From Pseudomonadota bacterium (GTDB taxonomy: Bacteria > Pseudomonadota > Gammaproteobacteria > Xanthomonadales > Xanthomonadaceae), in contig JAEWZE010000199.1 of assembly GCA_023395465.1 (NCBI GenBank), forward strand, positions 1 through 13,651: 13,651 nucleotides of DNA, given 5' to 3'. Made by a program: the position numbers and the translations under genes. The notes under the pieces are model-generated. The model saw nothing but the letters and a program-made list of their open reading frames with translations, did no database searches and was not told where the DNA came from. Below, piece after piece: positions 1 to 6,412 of this stretch (positions within the stretch are counted from its first letter, which is position 1; every line of letters starts with the position of its first letter).

Positions 1-269
1 AGCATCGCGCCCACGCCCACCACGTGGCGGGTGACTTCGGTGCCCTCGTCGTCGCGCACGCTCAGCACCACCGAATATTCCCAGGCCCCGCCCTCGGCGG
101 GGTGCCGGATCATGCCCTCGACCTGCAGGGCCGTGGTGCTCGAGGGGACCGCGCCGGGCCCGGTGCGCGGGGTATCGAAGCGCAGGTAGTGCTTGCACGA
201 GGGACAGATGCTCGCGCTTTCGAGGATCGTGGTCTTGCAGTGCGGGCAGGTGCGCGTGGCACCTGCCAT
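1..269 (-). CDS. zinc-ribbon protein of unknown function, C-terminus beyond window
   Basis: My own translation of the minus strand gives an open frame of 89 codons that runs off the left edge. It opens MAGATRTCPHCKTTILE and then ICPSCKHYLRF, so residues 8-24 carry two CPxC knuckles typical of a zinc ribbon. A less conserved stretch follows, then a segment resembling a beta-rich domain (WEYSVVLSVRDDEGTEV). The function is not known to me. The ATG at 269 was chosen. An in-frame GTG at 288-290 would add seven residues and lie only four bases after the bactofilin stop codon, which would fit translational coupling. Neither start has a clear Shine-Dalgarno sequence. The gene follows bactofilin on the same strand and is probably co-transcribed with it, so a role linked to that polymer or the envelope is possible but inferred. 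No signal peptide is visible in the part seen. Confidence 0.72.
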   Translation of the reverse strand, partial: MAGATRTCPHCKTTILESASICPSCKHYLRFDTPRTGPGAVPSSTTALQVEGMIRHPAEGGAWEYSVVLSVRDDEGTEVTRHVVGVGAM

Positions 270-294
270 ACCCGGCTTCGGGGCGGCCACGGGC

Positions 295-861
295 TCAGGT
301 GGCCAGTTCGCGCGTCTCCGCGTTCTCGCCCTTGGCCTTGTCCTTGCGCGGCGCCGACGACGCGGAATCGGTGTTGTCCCAGCCGCATTCGACGTGGCCG
401 CGGATCCTGGAACCAGCCGCGACGGTCAGCGAGCCGGCCTTGATGTCGCCGGTCAGCACGGCCGAGTCGAGCAGCTCGACCTTGGAGGCCGAATCGATGT
501 TGCCGTCCAGCTCGCCAGCCACCACCACCTGCTTGGCCTTGACGCCGCCGTTGAGCTTGGCGCCGTTCTCGATGCGCAGGTTGCCCTGCACGTTGACATC
601 GCCCTTGAAGCGGCCGGCGATGCGGACATGGCCGCTGCCTTCGATCTTGCCCTCGATGGTCAGGTCGGCGGCGATCAGCGATTCCTTGGCGACCGGCTCG
701 GCCGGCGCGGTCGGCGCGGTCGCGCGCGGCGGGCCGACCTGGGTGGGGTTGAAGTCCGCGACTGCCGTGGCCTCGCGCGGCGGCGTCGCCGGCGGCGCAT
801 CGGGCGCGAAGGACGGGGTGTCCTTGCGGGCGTTGGCGTTGCTCTGGGGGAAAATAGCCAT
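295..861 (-). CDS. bactofilin (polymer-forming cytoskeletal protein)
   Basis: This 188-residue protein has a central bactofilin (DUF583) domain at about residues 60-159, recognisable by short repeated beta strands rich in G, V and I: LTIEGKIEGSGHVRIAGRF, then GDVNVQG, GGVKAKQVVVAGELDGNI, LTGDIKAG and IRGHVECG. These would stack into the right-handed beta helix of the family. The flanks are disordered: a Pro/Ala-rich N-terminus (1-59) and a charged C-terminal tail (162-188). Bactofilins polymerise without nucleotide and act as scaffolds at the membrane for cell-wall enzymes, shape and polarity. A GAGGAA ribosome-binding site at 870-875 lies eight bases before the ATG, which fixes the start. 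The zinc-ribbon gene follows immediately. No peptidase partner lies inside the window. Family assignment is firm; the cellular role here is inferred. Confidence 0.95.
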   Translation of the reverse strand: MAIFPQSNANARKDTPSFAPDAPPATPPREATAVADFNPTQVGPPRATAPTAPAEPVAKESLIAADLTIEGKIEGSGHVRIAGRFKGDVNVQGNLRIENGAKLNGGVKAKQVVVAGELDGNIDSASKVELLDSAVLTGDIKAGSLTVAAGSRIRGHVECGWDNTDSASSAPRKDKAKGENAETRELAT

Positions 862-889
862 GTCGCGGGTTCCTCGGGCTGGGCAGGGA

Positions 890-914
890 CCGTCCGGCTG
901 GCGCCGCCGGACGG
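890..914. other. 9-bp perfect inverted repeat upstream of bactofilin
   Basis: CCGTCCGGC (890-898) and GCCGGACGG (906-914) pair perfectly around a 7-base loop. The hairpin lies 28 bases upstream of the bactofilin start and more than 100 bases past the GH8 stop. No T-run follows on either strand, so it is not a convincing intrinsic terminator. It could be an operator, an mRNA leader hairpin or a weak end for the GH8 transcript. Apart from this hairpin and the bactofilin ribosome-binding site, nothing else is evident in the 163-base gap. Confidence 0.45.
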
Positions 915-1024
915 CGGATGGGGGCCTTGGAGCCTAGCATGTCGACATGGCCTTCACGCTGTGACGCCGCTCACCAAATCCGTTCTCCGGCAGGCACTTG
1001 CCGCATCTTGTTGAGTTCCGTCGT

Positions 1025-2359
1025 TCAGCGCGCTGCGGTCTCCCGCGGCCACCAGTCACGGTATTGCCCGGCGAGGTGGAGCATCGCCATGAGCTGCAGC
1101 ACCCCGTCGTAGTAGCGGTACTGGCCGGTGGGCACCGGCTCCTCCCACAGGGCGCGCACGAACTCCAGCCGGCGCGGGTGGTCGGCCGCCAGCGCCGCGG
1201 TCGCGTTCATTGCCACCAGGCCGGCGGTGCGTCCGCCACCGAGCGGCTGGCCGTCGAGCGTGTACAGGCTGACGTGCCGGTCCAGGCCCTGCTGGTGGAA
1301 GAAGGCCTGCAGGCGGTTGGACAGCGCCACCTGGCGCGGATCGGCACGCCACCACGACCAGTCCATCGACCAGTTCATCGCGCTGCGCCAGGCGTCGTAG
1401 CGGAAGTCGGCCGACTCCGGCCGCCACGACGCGGCCCAGGGGCTGCCGTCGAAGTTGCCGTAGTCGGGCGTCAGCGCGGTGAGCGGATGCGCCGCCGCCA
1501 CGAAGTAGTCGCGGCTCACGCGCGCGGCCTCGGCCCAGAACGCGCGGTCCGCCTCGGGCCCGACCCGCGCCCAGACCTCGTAGAAGGCGGGCAGGTGGTA
1601 GGAGGCGTCGGTATGCGCGGCGTTCACCACGTCCGGGGTGAAGCGCACCATCCTCGCGTCGCGGTCGAACAGGTTCACCGCGGTCATCGTGCCGCGATTG
1701 GTCGGCCCGGTGATCGGCTCGCGGTGCAGGACGTCGCCAAGGAGCCGGTCGGCCTGCGCGCGGTAGTCGTAGATCCCTTCGCCATCGCCCCAGCGCGCCG
1801 AGGCGAAGTACAGCGCGGTGATGAAGTACTCCTCGCCGTCGGGCGCGGGCATCTCGTCGATCGCGGTGCCGTCGGTCTTCACCGACCAGGCGAAGTAGCC
1901 GTGGGCCGGATGCGCCGGATCGGCGTGGTAGGTGTGGGTCTTCGCCCAGTTCCAGATCGCGTCGAACTCGCGTTTCCGGTCGAGCTGCACCGCGATCATC
2001 ATCCCGTAGGACATGCCTTCCGAGCGCACGTCGTCGCTGTTGACGTCGAGGATGTAGGCGAGCGGGCCATTGGCGTTGCGGCCGGCGTCGTAGTAGATGG
2101 CCTCGTCGTCCGGATCGCCGTGGAACAGCTGCTGGTAGGCCGCTTCGATCCTGGCATCGATCTCGGCCTGGGCGTAGCCCGCTTCGGCGAAGAGGTTCGG
2201 GTAGCGGCCGGTGGTGGCGGCGCCGACCGGGGCGGGCGTCAATGCGCCAGGGCCACCGGCATCGGCCTGCGGGCTGGACGTGCCTGCACAGGCGGACAAC
2301 AGCAGGCAGAGCGGAAACAGCACGCGCGCATGCTGGGCGCGATTGGGCGAAAGGCGCAT
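1025..2359 (-). CDS. GH8 xylan/xylo-oligosaccharide hydrolase, lipoprotein
   Basis: A glycoside hydrolase family 8 enzyme of 444 residues. The ATG at 2359 was chosen because it opens a lipoprotein signal: basic MRLSPNRAQHAR, a hydrophobic stretch, and lipobox LLSAC with lipidated Cys24. Longer starts at 2446 (GTG) or 2404 would bury this signal, and no start has a strong ribosome-binding site. The catalytic domain spans about residues 52-438 and closely follows the Bacillus halodurans reducing-end-xylose-releasing exo-oligoxylanase (Rex) as I remember it: NLFAEAGY, RSEGMSYGM with general acid Glu114, APDGEEYF with Asp174, SYHLPAFYE, YDAWR with likely general base Asp322, and GQYRYYDG. It should cleave beta-1,4-xylan fragments at the outer membrane or periplasm. 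The loop holding the Rex-defining His is different here (GGRTAG, 375-380), so exo specificity is uncertain. It lies 87 bases downstream of the carboxylase gene on the same strand. Confidence 0.92.
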   Translation of the reverse strand: MRLSPNRAQHARVLFPLCLLLSACAGTSSPQADAGGPGALTPAPVGAATTGRYPNLFAEAGYAQAEIDARIEAAYQQLFHGDPDDEAIYYDAGRNANGPLAYILDVNSDDVRSEGMSYGMMIAVQLDRKREFDAIWNWAKTHTYHADPAHPAHGYFAWSVKTDGTAIDEMPAPDGEEYFITALYFASARWGDGEGIYDYRAQADRLLGDVLHREPITGPTNRGTMTAVNLFDRDARMVRFTPDVVNAAHTDASYHLPAFYEVWARVGPEADRAFWAEAARVSRDYFVAAAHPLTALTPDYGNFDGSPWAASWRPESADFRYDAWRSAMNWSMDWSWWRADPRQVALSNRLQAFFHQQGLDRHVSLYTLDGQPLGGGRTAGLVAMNATAALAADHPRRLEFVRALWEEPVPTGQYRYYDGVLQLMAMLHLAGQYRDWWPRETAAR

Positions 2360-2446
2360 TCGTCGGGCGTCGGTCGGTGGGACCGGCAAGGTAGCAGATG
2401 GCATTGCGGCGGCCACGGGCGCGATGCCAGCGATGCCGCCACGCAC

Positions 2447-4054
2447 CTACATCCGGAACACCCCGAACTTCGCCGGTTCGATCGGCGCGTTGAGCGAGGC
2501 CGAGATTCCCAGGCCCAGCACGCGCCGGGTATCGGCCGGGTCGATGATGCCGTCGTCCCACAGCCGGGCGGTGGCGTACCACGGGCTGCCCTGGCGTTCG
2601 TACTGCTCGCGGATCGGCGCCTTGAACGCGTCTTCCTCGTCCGCGCTCCACTGCCCGCCGCGCGCCTCGATGCCGTCGCGGCGCACCGTCGCCAGCACGC
2701 TGGCCGCCTGCTCGCCGCCCATCACGCTGATGCGCGCGTTCGGCCACATCCACAGGAAGCGCGCGCCATAGGCGCGGCCGCACATGGCGTAGTTGCCGGC
2801 GCCGAAGCTGCCCCCGATCACCACGGTGAACTTGGGCACCGACGAGCACGCCACCGCGGTCACCATCTTCGCGCCGTCGCGGGCGATCCCGGCGTTCTCG
2901 TACTTGCGGCCGACCATGAAGCCGGTGATGTTCTGCAGGAACACCAGCGGGATGCCGCGCTGGTTGCACAGTTCGATGAAGTGCGCACCCTTGAGCGCGC
3001 TCTCGCCGAACAGGATGCCGTTGTTGGCGATGATGCCGACCGGGTAGCCGTGCAGGTGGGCGAATCCGGTCACCAGGGTCTTGCCGTAGCGCGCCTTGAA
3101 CTCGTCCAGCTCGCTGCCGTCGGTGATGCGCGCGATCACTTCGCGGATGTCGAAGGGCCGGCGCGTGTCCTTCGGCACGATGCCGTACAGCTCCTCGGCC
3201 GCGTACAGCGGCTCGCGCGCCTCGCGCACGGCCACCGGCAGCGTCTTGCGCCGGTTGAGGTGGCCGACGATCGATCGCGCGATCTCCAGCGCATGGCGGT
3301 CGTCCTCGGCGAAATGGTCTGCCACGCCCGACACCGCGGTGTGCACGTCGGCGCCTCCGAGGGTCTCGGCGTCGACCACCTCGCCGGTGGCGGCCTTCAC
3401 CAGCGGCGGGCCGCCGAGGAAGATCGTGCCCTGTTCCTTGACGATGACGCTCTCGTCGCACATCGCCGGCACGTAGGCGCCGCCAGCGGTGCAGCTGCCC
3501 ATCACCACCGCGATCTGCGGGATGTTCTCCGCGCTCAGCCGGGCCTGGTTGTAGAAGATGCGGCCGAAGTGCTCGCGATCGGGGAACACCTCGTCCTGCA
3601 GCGGCAGGAAGGCGCCGCCCGAATCGACCAGGTAGACGCAGGGCAGCCGGTTCTCGCGCGCCACTTCCTGCGCGCGCAGGTGCTTTTTCACCGTCATCGG
3701 GAAGTAGGTGCCGCCCTTGACCGTGGCGTCGTTGGCCACGACCACCACTTCCTGGCCCATCACCCGGCCGATGCCGCAGACCATGCCCGCGGCGGGCGCG
3801 GCGCCGTCGTACATCTCCTCGGCGGCCAGCGGCGCGATCTCGAGGAAGGGCGAGCCCGGATCGAGCAGGGCGGTGATTCGGTCGCGGGCGAGCAGCTTGC
3901 CGCGCTCGGTATGGCGATGGCGCGCCTGCTCACCGCCGCCATCGGCGGCCCGCGCAAGCCTGCGCTCGAGTTCCTCGACCAGGGCGCGGTGGTAGGCGGC
4001 GTTGTCGAGGAAGTCCTGGGAGCGCGGGTCGAGGTGCGAGGTCAGTGCCGGCAT
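2447..4054 (-). CDS. liuB: 3-methylcrotonyl-CoA carboxylase, carboxyltransferase (beta) subunit
   Basis: This 535-residue biotin-dependent carboxyltransferase matches the length of bacterial methylcrotonyl-CoA carboxylase beta subunits. It transfers the carboxyl group from biotin to 3-methylcrotonyl-CoA in leucine breakdown, working in the cytoplasm with a biotin-carrying alpha subunit not present in this window. Landmarks: N-terminal LLARDRITALLDPGSPFLE (54-72), VDSGGAFLPLQDEVFPDR (143-160), oxyanion-type GSCTAGGAYVPAM (186-198), GGPPLVKAATGE (214-225), IIANNGILFGESALKG (341-356), LQNITGFMVGRKYE (373-386) and GGSFGAGNYAMCGRAY (414-429). DSGGAFLPLQDEVFP favours methylcrotonyl-CoA over propionyl-CoA or geranyl-CoA carboxylases. 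The ATG at 4054 begins the conserved region; an upstream extension to 4129 is Arg-rich and unlikely. No clear ribosome-binding site is visible, and TATCCT (4083-4088) is a possible weak -10 box. GH8 follows on the same strand. Confidence 0.93.
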   Translation of the reverse strand: MPALTSHLDPRSQDFLDNAAYHRALVEELERRLARAADGGGEQARHRHTERGKLLARDRITALLDPGSPFLEIAPLAAEEMYDGAAPAAGMVCGIGRVMGQEVVVVANDATVKGGTYFPMTVKKHLRAQEVARENRLPCVYLVDSGGAFLPLQDEVFPDREHFGRIFYNQARLSAENIPQIAVVMGSCTAGGAYVPAMCDESVIVKEQGTIFLGGPPLVKAATGEVVDAETLGGADVHTAVSGVADHFAEDDRHALEIARSIVGHLNRRKTLPVAVREAREPLYAAEELYGIVPKDTRRPFDIREVIARITDGSELDEFKARYGKTLVTGFAHLHGYPVGIIANNGILFGESALKGAHFIELCNQRGIPLVFLQNITGFMVGRKYENAGIARDGAKMVTAVACSSVPKFTVVIGGSFGAGNYAMCGRAYGARFLWMWPNARISVMGGEQAASVLATVRRDGIEARGGQWSADEEDAFKAPIREQYERQGSPWYATARLWDDGIIDPADTRRVLGLGISASLNAPIEPAKFGVFRM

Positions 4055-4127
4055 GGTGCGAGGTCTGCGTTGGGTAGCGCAGAGGATACGTGACCCCGCC
4101 GCGCGACGCGGGCGCCGGTCCCGCCGC

Positions 4128-4160
4128 AAAAGGAAAGGCCCGCGCGTGGCGGACCTTTCC
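4128..4160 (-). terminator. intrinsic terminator of Ala-rich lipoprotein gene 1
   Basis: On the minus strand a 12-bp stem (arms 4149-4160 and 4132-4143, one G-U wobble) with a 5-base loop is followed directly by TTTT (4128-4131). It begins 20 bases after the stop codon of the first Ala-rich lipoprotein and separates it from the carboxylase gene. Confidence 0.85.
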
Positions 4161-4180
4161 GGTGACGCATGCAGCGTGGA

Positions 4181-4519
4181 TCAGTTGCGCGCGGCTTCTT
4201 CGGCCTCGGCAGCGGCATCCTTCACCGCGCCGGCGGCGTCGGCGGCGGCTTCGCGGCTGGCGGCAGCGGCGTCGTCGGCAGCGGCTTCGACGTTGGCGGC
4301 GGCCTCTTCGGTCGCGGCCTCGGCTTCGGCAGCGGCTTCCTGGGTCGCGTCGGCGACGTTGGCAGCGGCCTGCTCGGTGGCGGCAGCGGCTTCGGCAGCG
4401 GCCTGCTCGGCGGCGGCGGCGTTGGCGGCCGCATCTTCCTTGGCGCCTTCAGCGGTGTTCTGGCAGGCGGCGAGGGCCAGCACGCTGGCGGCAGCAATGG
4501 CGAGAAGCTTGATGTTCAA
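4181..4519 (-). CDS. alanine-rich small lipoprotein 1 (TTG start)
   Basis: This predicted 112-residue lipoprotein is of no family I can name. The start is most likely TTG at 4519, read as Met: it has a GGAG site (4528-4531) eight bases upstream and gives a clean signal, MNIKLLAIAAASVLALAAC, with lipidated Cys19. The ATG at 4573 would put 18 unrelated residues before the signal. The mature part is almost entirely Ala with Glu, Asp, Gln and a few Asn and Thr. It can be laid out in 11-residue steps such as ATEQAAANVAD, ATQEAAAEAEA and ATEEAAANVEA, which suggests one long amphipathic helix or coiled coil, loosely like Lpp or LEA-type repeats. The C-terminus is AEEAARN, without the terminal Lys used to attach Lpp to peptidoglycan. 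It has its own terminator and is followed on the left by the carboxylase gene. Function unknown; a periplasmic or outer-membrane structural or stress role is inferred. Confidence 0.8.
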   Translation of the reverse strand: MNIKLLAIAAASVLALAACQNTAEGAKEDAAANAAAAEQAAAEAAAATEQAAANVADATQEAAAEAEAATEEAAANVEAAADDAAAASREAAADAAGAVKDAAAEAEEAARN

Positions 4520-4604
4520 GGGGTTGTCTCCGGATACGGTGGTTGGATGTGTCGCCGGCCCGGGGCTCCCCACAGGCCGCGACGCAATTGTGCAGAACAG
4601 AATG

Positions 4605-4641
4605 TTAAAAAAGGAAAAGCCGCCGGACAGGCCGGCGGCTT
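4605..4641 (-). terminator. strong intrinsic terminator of Ala-rich lipoprotein gene 2
   Basis: On the minus strand a perfect 10-bp stem AAGCCGCCGG / CCGGCGGCTT (4632-4641 with 4617-4626, 5-base loop) is followed by TTTTCCTTTTTT. This is a textbook rho-independent terminator, 25 bases after the stop codon of the second Ala-rich gene. It implies that the two paralogous genes are separate transcripts. Confidence 0.93.
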
Positions 4642-4666
4642 CCTTGACTGCCTTGCGGCGTCGAAC

Positions 4667-5002
4667 TTACGGGGTCGCTTCCTGGGCAGCGTCCTCGGCG
4701 TCCTTGGCAGCGTCTTCCGCAGCCTCGGCCGTGTCGGCAGCCGCGTCGGCGGCTTCGGACGTCGTGGCGGCGGCAGCGTCGGCAGCGGCGTCGGCAGCAG
4801 CGTCGGCAGCGGCAGCGGCGTCGTCGGCGGCAGCCTGGGCGGTGTCGGCGGCGGCAGTGCCCTCGGCCTCGACAGCAGCGGTGGCGGCGTCGGCAGCGGC
4901 GTCAGCGGCGTCGGCAGCGGCGTTCTCGGCCTGCTGCTGGTTGCTGCAGGCGGCCAGGGCGAAGCCCAGAGCCAGCGTGAGCAGAGCCTTGTTGATGGTC
5001 AT
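4667..5002 (-). CDS. alanine-rich small lipoprotein 2
   Basis: This 111-residue predicted lipoprotein resembles its downstream neighbour in size and composition. The ATG at 5002 has a GAGGAA site (5011-5016) eight bases upstream and gives the signal MTINKALLTLALGFALAAC with lipidated Cys19, the same position as in the neighbour. An earlier ATG at 5032 would add MPNFRRGRTD and has no comparable site. The mature part starts SNQQQAENAAAD and is built from Ala with regular Asp/Glu (AADAA, AAADTAQAAADD), ending AAKDAEDAAQEATP. It should be an acidic, highly helical protein, perhaps a coiled coil under the outer membrane. Coding DNA contains near-identical 12-bp tandem units. A candidate promoter upstream and a strong terminator downstream indicate a one-gene transcript. 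I do not recognise the family; function unknown. Confidence 0.82.
   Translation of the reverse strand: MTINKALLTLALGFALAACSNQQQAENAAADAADAAADAATAAVEAEGTAAADTAQAAADDAAAAADAAADAAADAAAATTSEAADAAADTAEAAEDAAKDAEDAAQEATP
4776..4811. repeat. three tandem 12-bp units inside Ala-rich gene 2
   Basis: GCGTCGGCAGCG occurs three times head to tail (one copy ends in A). On the coding strand each unit encodes four residues of an Ala/Asp pattern. Gain or loss of a unit keeps the reading frame, so length variation between strains is possible. Confidence 0.85.
4887..4919. repeat. second 12-9-12 bp repeat cluster inside Ala-rich gene 2
   Basis: Two further copies of GCGTCGGCAGCG flank a 9-base relative, GCGTCAGCG. 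The same unit recurs about 75 bases away in the same gene, which suggests expansion by slippage or unequal exchange. All unit lengths are multiples of three. Confidence 0.8.
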
Positions 5003-5056
5003 ATCCGTTCTTCCTCGTCTGAAGTTTGGCAACGCGCAAAGGTGCGCGCCATAACA

Positions 5057-5084
5057 ATGATGACAAGCCCGTGACCGCTGTCAA
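5057..5084 (-). promoter_or_regulatory. candidate sigma70 promoter of Ala-rich gene 2
   Basis: On the minus strand a perfect TTGACA (-35, at 5079-5084) is followed after 16 bases by CATCAT (-10, at 5057-5062; four of six consensus positions). The predicted start lies roughly 50 bases upstream of the ATG at 5002. The -35 box overlaps the loop of the 5067-5096 hairpin. Visual match only. Confidence 0.4.
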
Positions 5085-5096
5085 GCGGTGACGGGC
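5067..5096 (-). other. imperfect hairpin between thiolase and Ala-rich gene 2
   Basis: The arms at 5067-5079 and 5084-5096 are 13 bases each with one central mismatch and a 4-base loop. It lies 39 bases after the thiolase stop codon and may end that transcript, but the following TTGTCATCATTGTT is not a true T-run. It also overlaps the candidate promoter of the next gene, so it could instead be an operator. Confidence 0.45.
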
Positions 5097-5134
5097 GGAA
5101 ATTTCGTCAAGGCGACGTTAACCGTTCACCCGGC

Positions 5135-6307
5135 TCAGAGCAGCTCGACCGCAACCGCGGTCGCCTCGCCGCCGCCGATGCACAGCGACGCCACGCCGCG
5201 CTTGCCGCCACGTGCCTTCAGCGCATGGAGCAGGGTCACCAGCAGGCGCGCGCCGCTGGCGCCGATCGGGTGGCCCAGGGCGGTCGCGCCGCCGTGCACG
5301 TTGAGCTTGTCGTGCGGGATGCCGAGCTCGCGGATCGGCGCCATGGCCACCACCGAGAACGCCTCGTTGACCTCGAACAGGTCGACGTCGTCGACCGACC
5401 AGCCGACCTTGTCGAGCAGGTTGCGGATCGCGCTCACCGGGGCGGTGGTGAACCACTCCGGCTCCTGCGAGAAGGTGGCGTGGCCGACGATGCGTGCAAT
5501 CGGTTCCAGCCCCAGCCTTGCCGCGTTTTCGGCGCTGGTGAGCACGGTTGCCGCCGCGCCGTCGGAGATGCTCGACGAACTCGCCGCGGTCACCGTGCCG
5601 TCCTTGCGGAACGCGCCACGCAGGGTCGGGATCTTGGCGATGTCGGACTTGCCCGGCTGCTCGTCGGTGTCGACCTCGACCTCGCCCTTGCGGGTGGCGA
5701 CCTTGACCGGAACGATCTCGTCCTTGAACGCGCCCGAGGCGATCGCGCCCTGCGCGCGCTTGACCGACTCGATGGTGAAGGCGTCCTGCTCCTCGCGGGT
5801 GAAGCCGTACTTGTCGGCGGTGGCTTCGGCGAACACGCCCATCGACTGGCCGTCGTAGGGATTGGTCAGTCCGTCCCAGGCCATGTGGTCGACGAGCTTG
5901 GCGTCGCCGTAGCGCAGGCCCGGGCGCGCGGACACCATGTGCGGCGCGTTGGTCATCGACTCCATGCCGCCGGCGACGACCACGGTCGCCGAACCGGCCT
6001 TGATCAGGTCGTGGCCCAGCATCACCGCCTTCATGCCCGAGCCGCAGACCTTGTTGATCGTGGTGCAGCCGGTGCCCTTGGGCAGGCCCGCCGCGAGCGC
6101 GGCCTGGCGCGCGGGCGCCTGGCCCAGGTTGGCCGGCAGCACGCAGCCCATGATCACTTCGGACACGTCCTCGCCCTTGATGCCGGCCTGTTCGACCGCG
6201 CCACGGATGGCGGTGGCGCCCAGGGTCGGCGTCGGCACGCCGGTGAACTGGCCGAGCATGGAACCGATGGCGGTGCGCTTGGCACCGACGATGACGACGT
6301 CGCTCAT
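5135..6307 (-). CDS. atoB: acetyl-CoA C-acetyltransferase (thiolase)
   Basis: This 390-residue degradative/biosynthetic thiolase has the usual length and all active-site motifs. The nucleophile is Cys88 in NKVCGSGMKAVM, followed by VVAGGMESMTNAPH (110-123), FEVNEAFSVVAM, GGATALGHPIGASGARL with catalytic His346, and CIGGGEATA with the acid/base Cys376. It interconverts two acetyl-CoA and acetoacetyl-CoA in the cytoplasm. In this setting it can complete leucine and fatty-acid breakdown; a role in polyhydroxybutyrate synthesis (PhaA) cannot be excluded from sequence alone. The start is well supported: GGAG at 6314-6317 lies six bases before the ATG, and MSDVVIVGAKRTAIG is the canonical N-terminus. 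A candidate promoter with a palindromic spacer lies just upstream. The gene is divergent from the autotransporter. Confidence 0.95.
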   Translation of the reverse strand: MSDVVIVGAKRTAIGSMLGQFTGVPTPTLGATAIRGAVEQAGIKGEDVSEVIMGCVLPANLGQAPARQAALAAGLPKGTGCTTINKVCGSGMKAVMLGHDLIKAGSATVVVAGGMESMTNAPHMVSARPGLRYGDAKLVDHMAWDGLTNPYDGQSMGVFAEATADKYGFTREEQDAFTIESVKRAQGAIASGAFKDEIVPVKVATRKGEVEVDTDEQPGKSDIAKIPTLRGAFRKDGTVTAASSSSISDGAAATVLTSAENAARLGLEPIARIVGHATFSQEPEWFTTAPVSAIRNLLDKVGWSVDDVDLFEVNEAFSVVAMAPIRELGIPHDKLNVHGGATALGHPIGASGARLLVTLLHALKARGGKRGVASLCIGGGEATAVAVELL

Positions 6308-6339
6308 GGGAGACTCCGGACCGCGTGGGGAAGACCCCG

Positions 6340-6369
6340 ATTATCGCTCCCGCCGGAGCGGAGCGGCAA
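6340..6369 (-). promoter_or_regulatory. candidate thiolase promoter with palindromic spacer
   Basis: Minus-strand GATAAT (-10, at 6340-6345; five of six consensus positions) lies 18 bases from TTGCCG (-35, at 6364-6369; four of six). The spacer holds a perfect inverted repeat CGCTCC-CGCC-GGAGCG (6345-6360) that a repressor could occupy. The predicted transcript start is about 26 bases upstream of the ATG. Visual evidence only. Confidence 0.45.
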
Positions 6370-6412
6370 ACGGACGCTGGTCGGCTGGCGTGGCACCGCA
6401 AATGGCGCTATA

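Noticed and set aside
110..940. 276-codon minus-strand frame overlapping bactofilin
   Set aside because: Arg/Gly/Pro-rich out-of-phase shadow of bactofilin and the zinc-ribbon gene.
2360..2446. Upstream extension of GH8 to GTG 2446 or ATG 2404
   Set aside because: It would bury a typical lipoprotein signal that starts at 2359.
998..4093. 1031-codon open frame on the plus strand opposite GH8 and the carboxylase
   Set aside because: It is antisense to two clear enzyme genes, His/Arg/Val-rich without domains, and open only because GC-rich codon use removes stops in that frame.
4055..4129. 25-residue upstream extension of the carboxylase
   Set aside because: Arg-rich, not family-like, and reaches into the terminator of the preceding gene.
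4169..5074. Gly-rich 301-codon plus-strand frame (and a Ser/Ala-rich one at 4002-5054) over the lipoprotein genes
   Set aside because: Mirror translation of Ala-rich repeats; it crosses both genes and their terminator, with no ribosome-binding site found.
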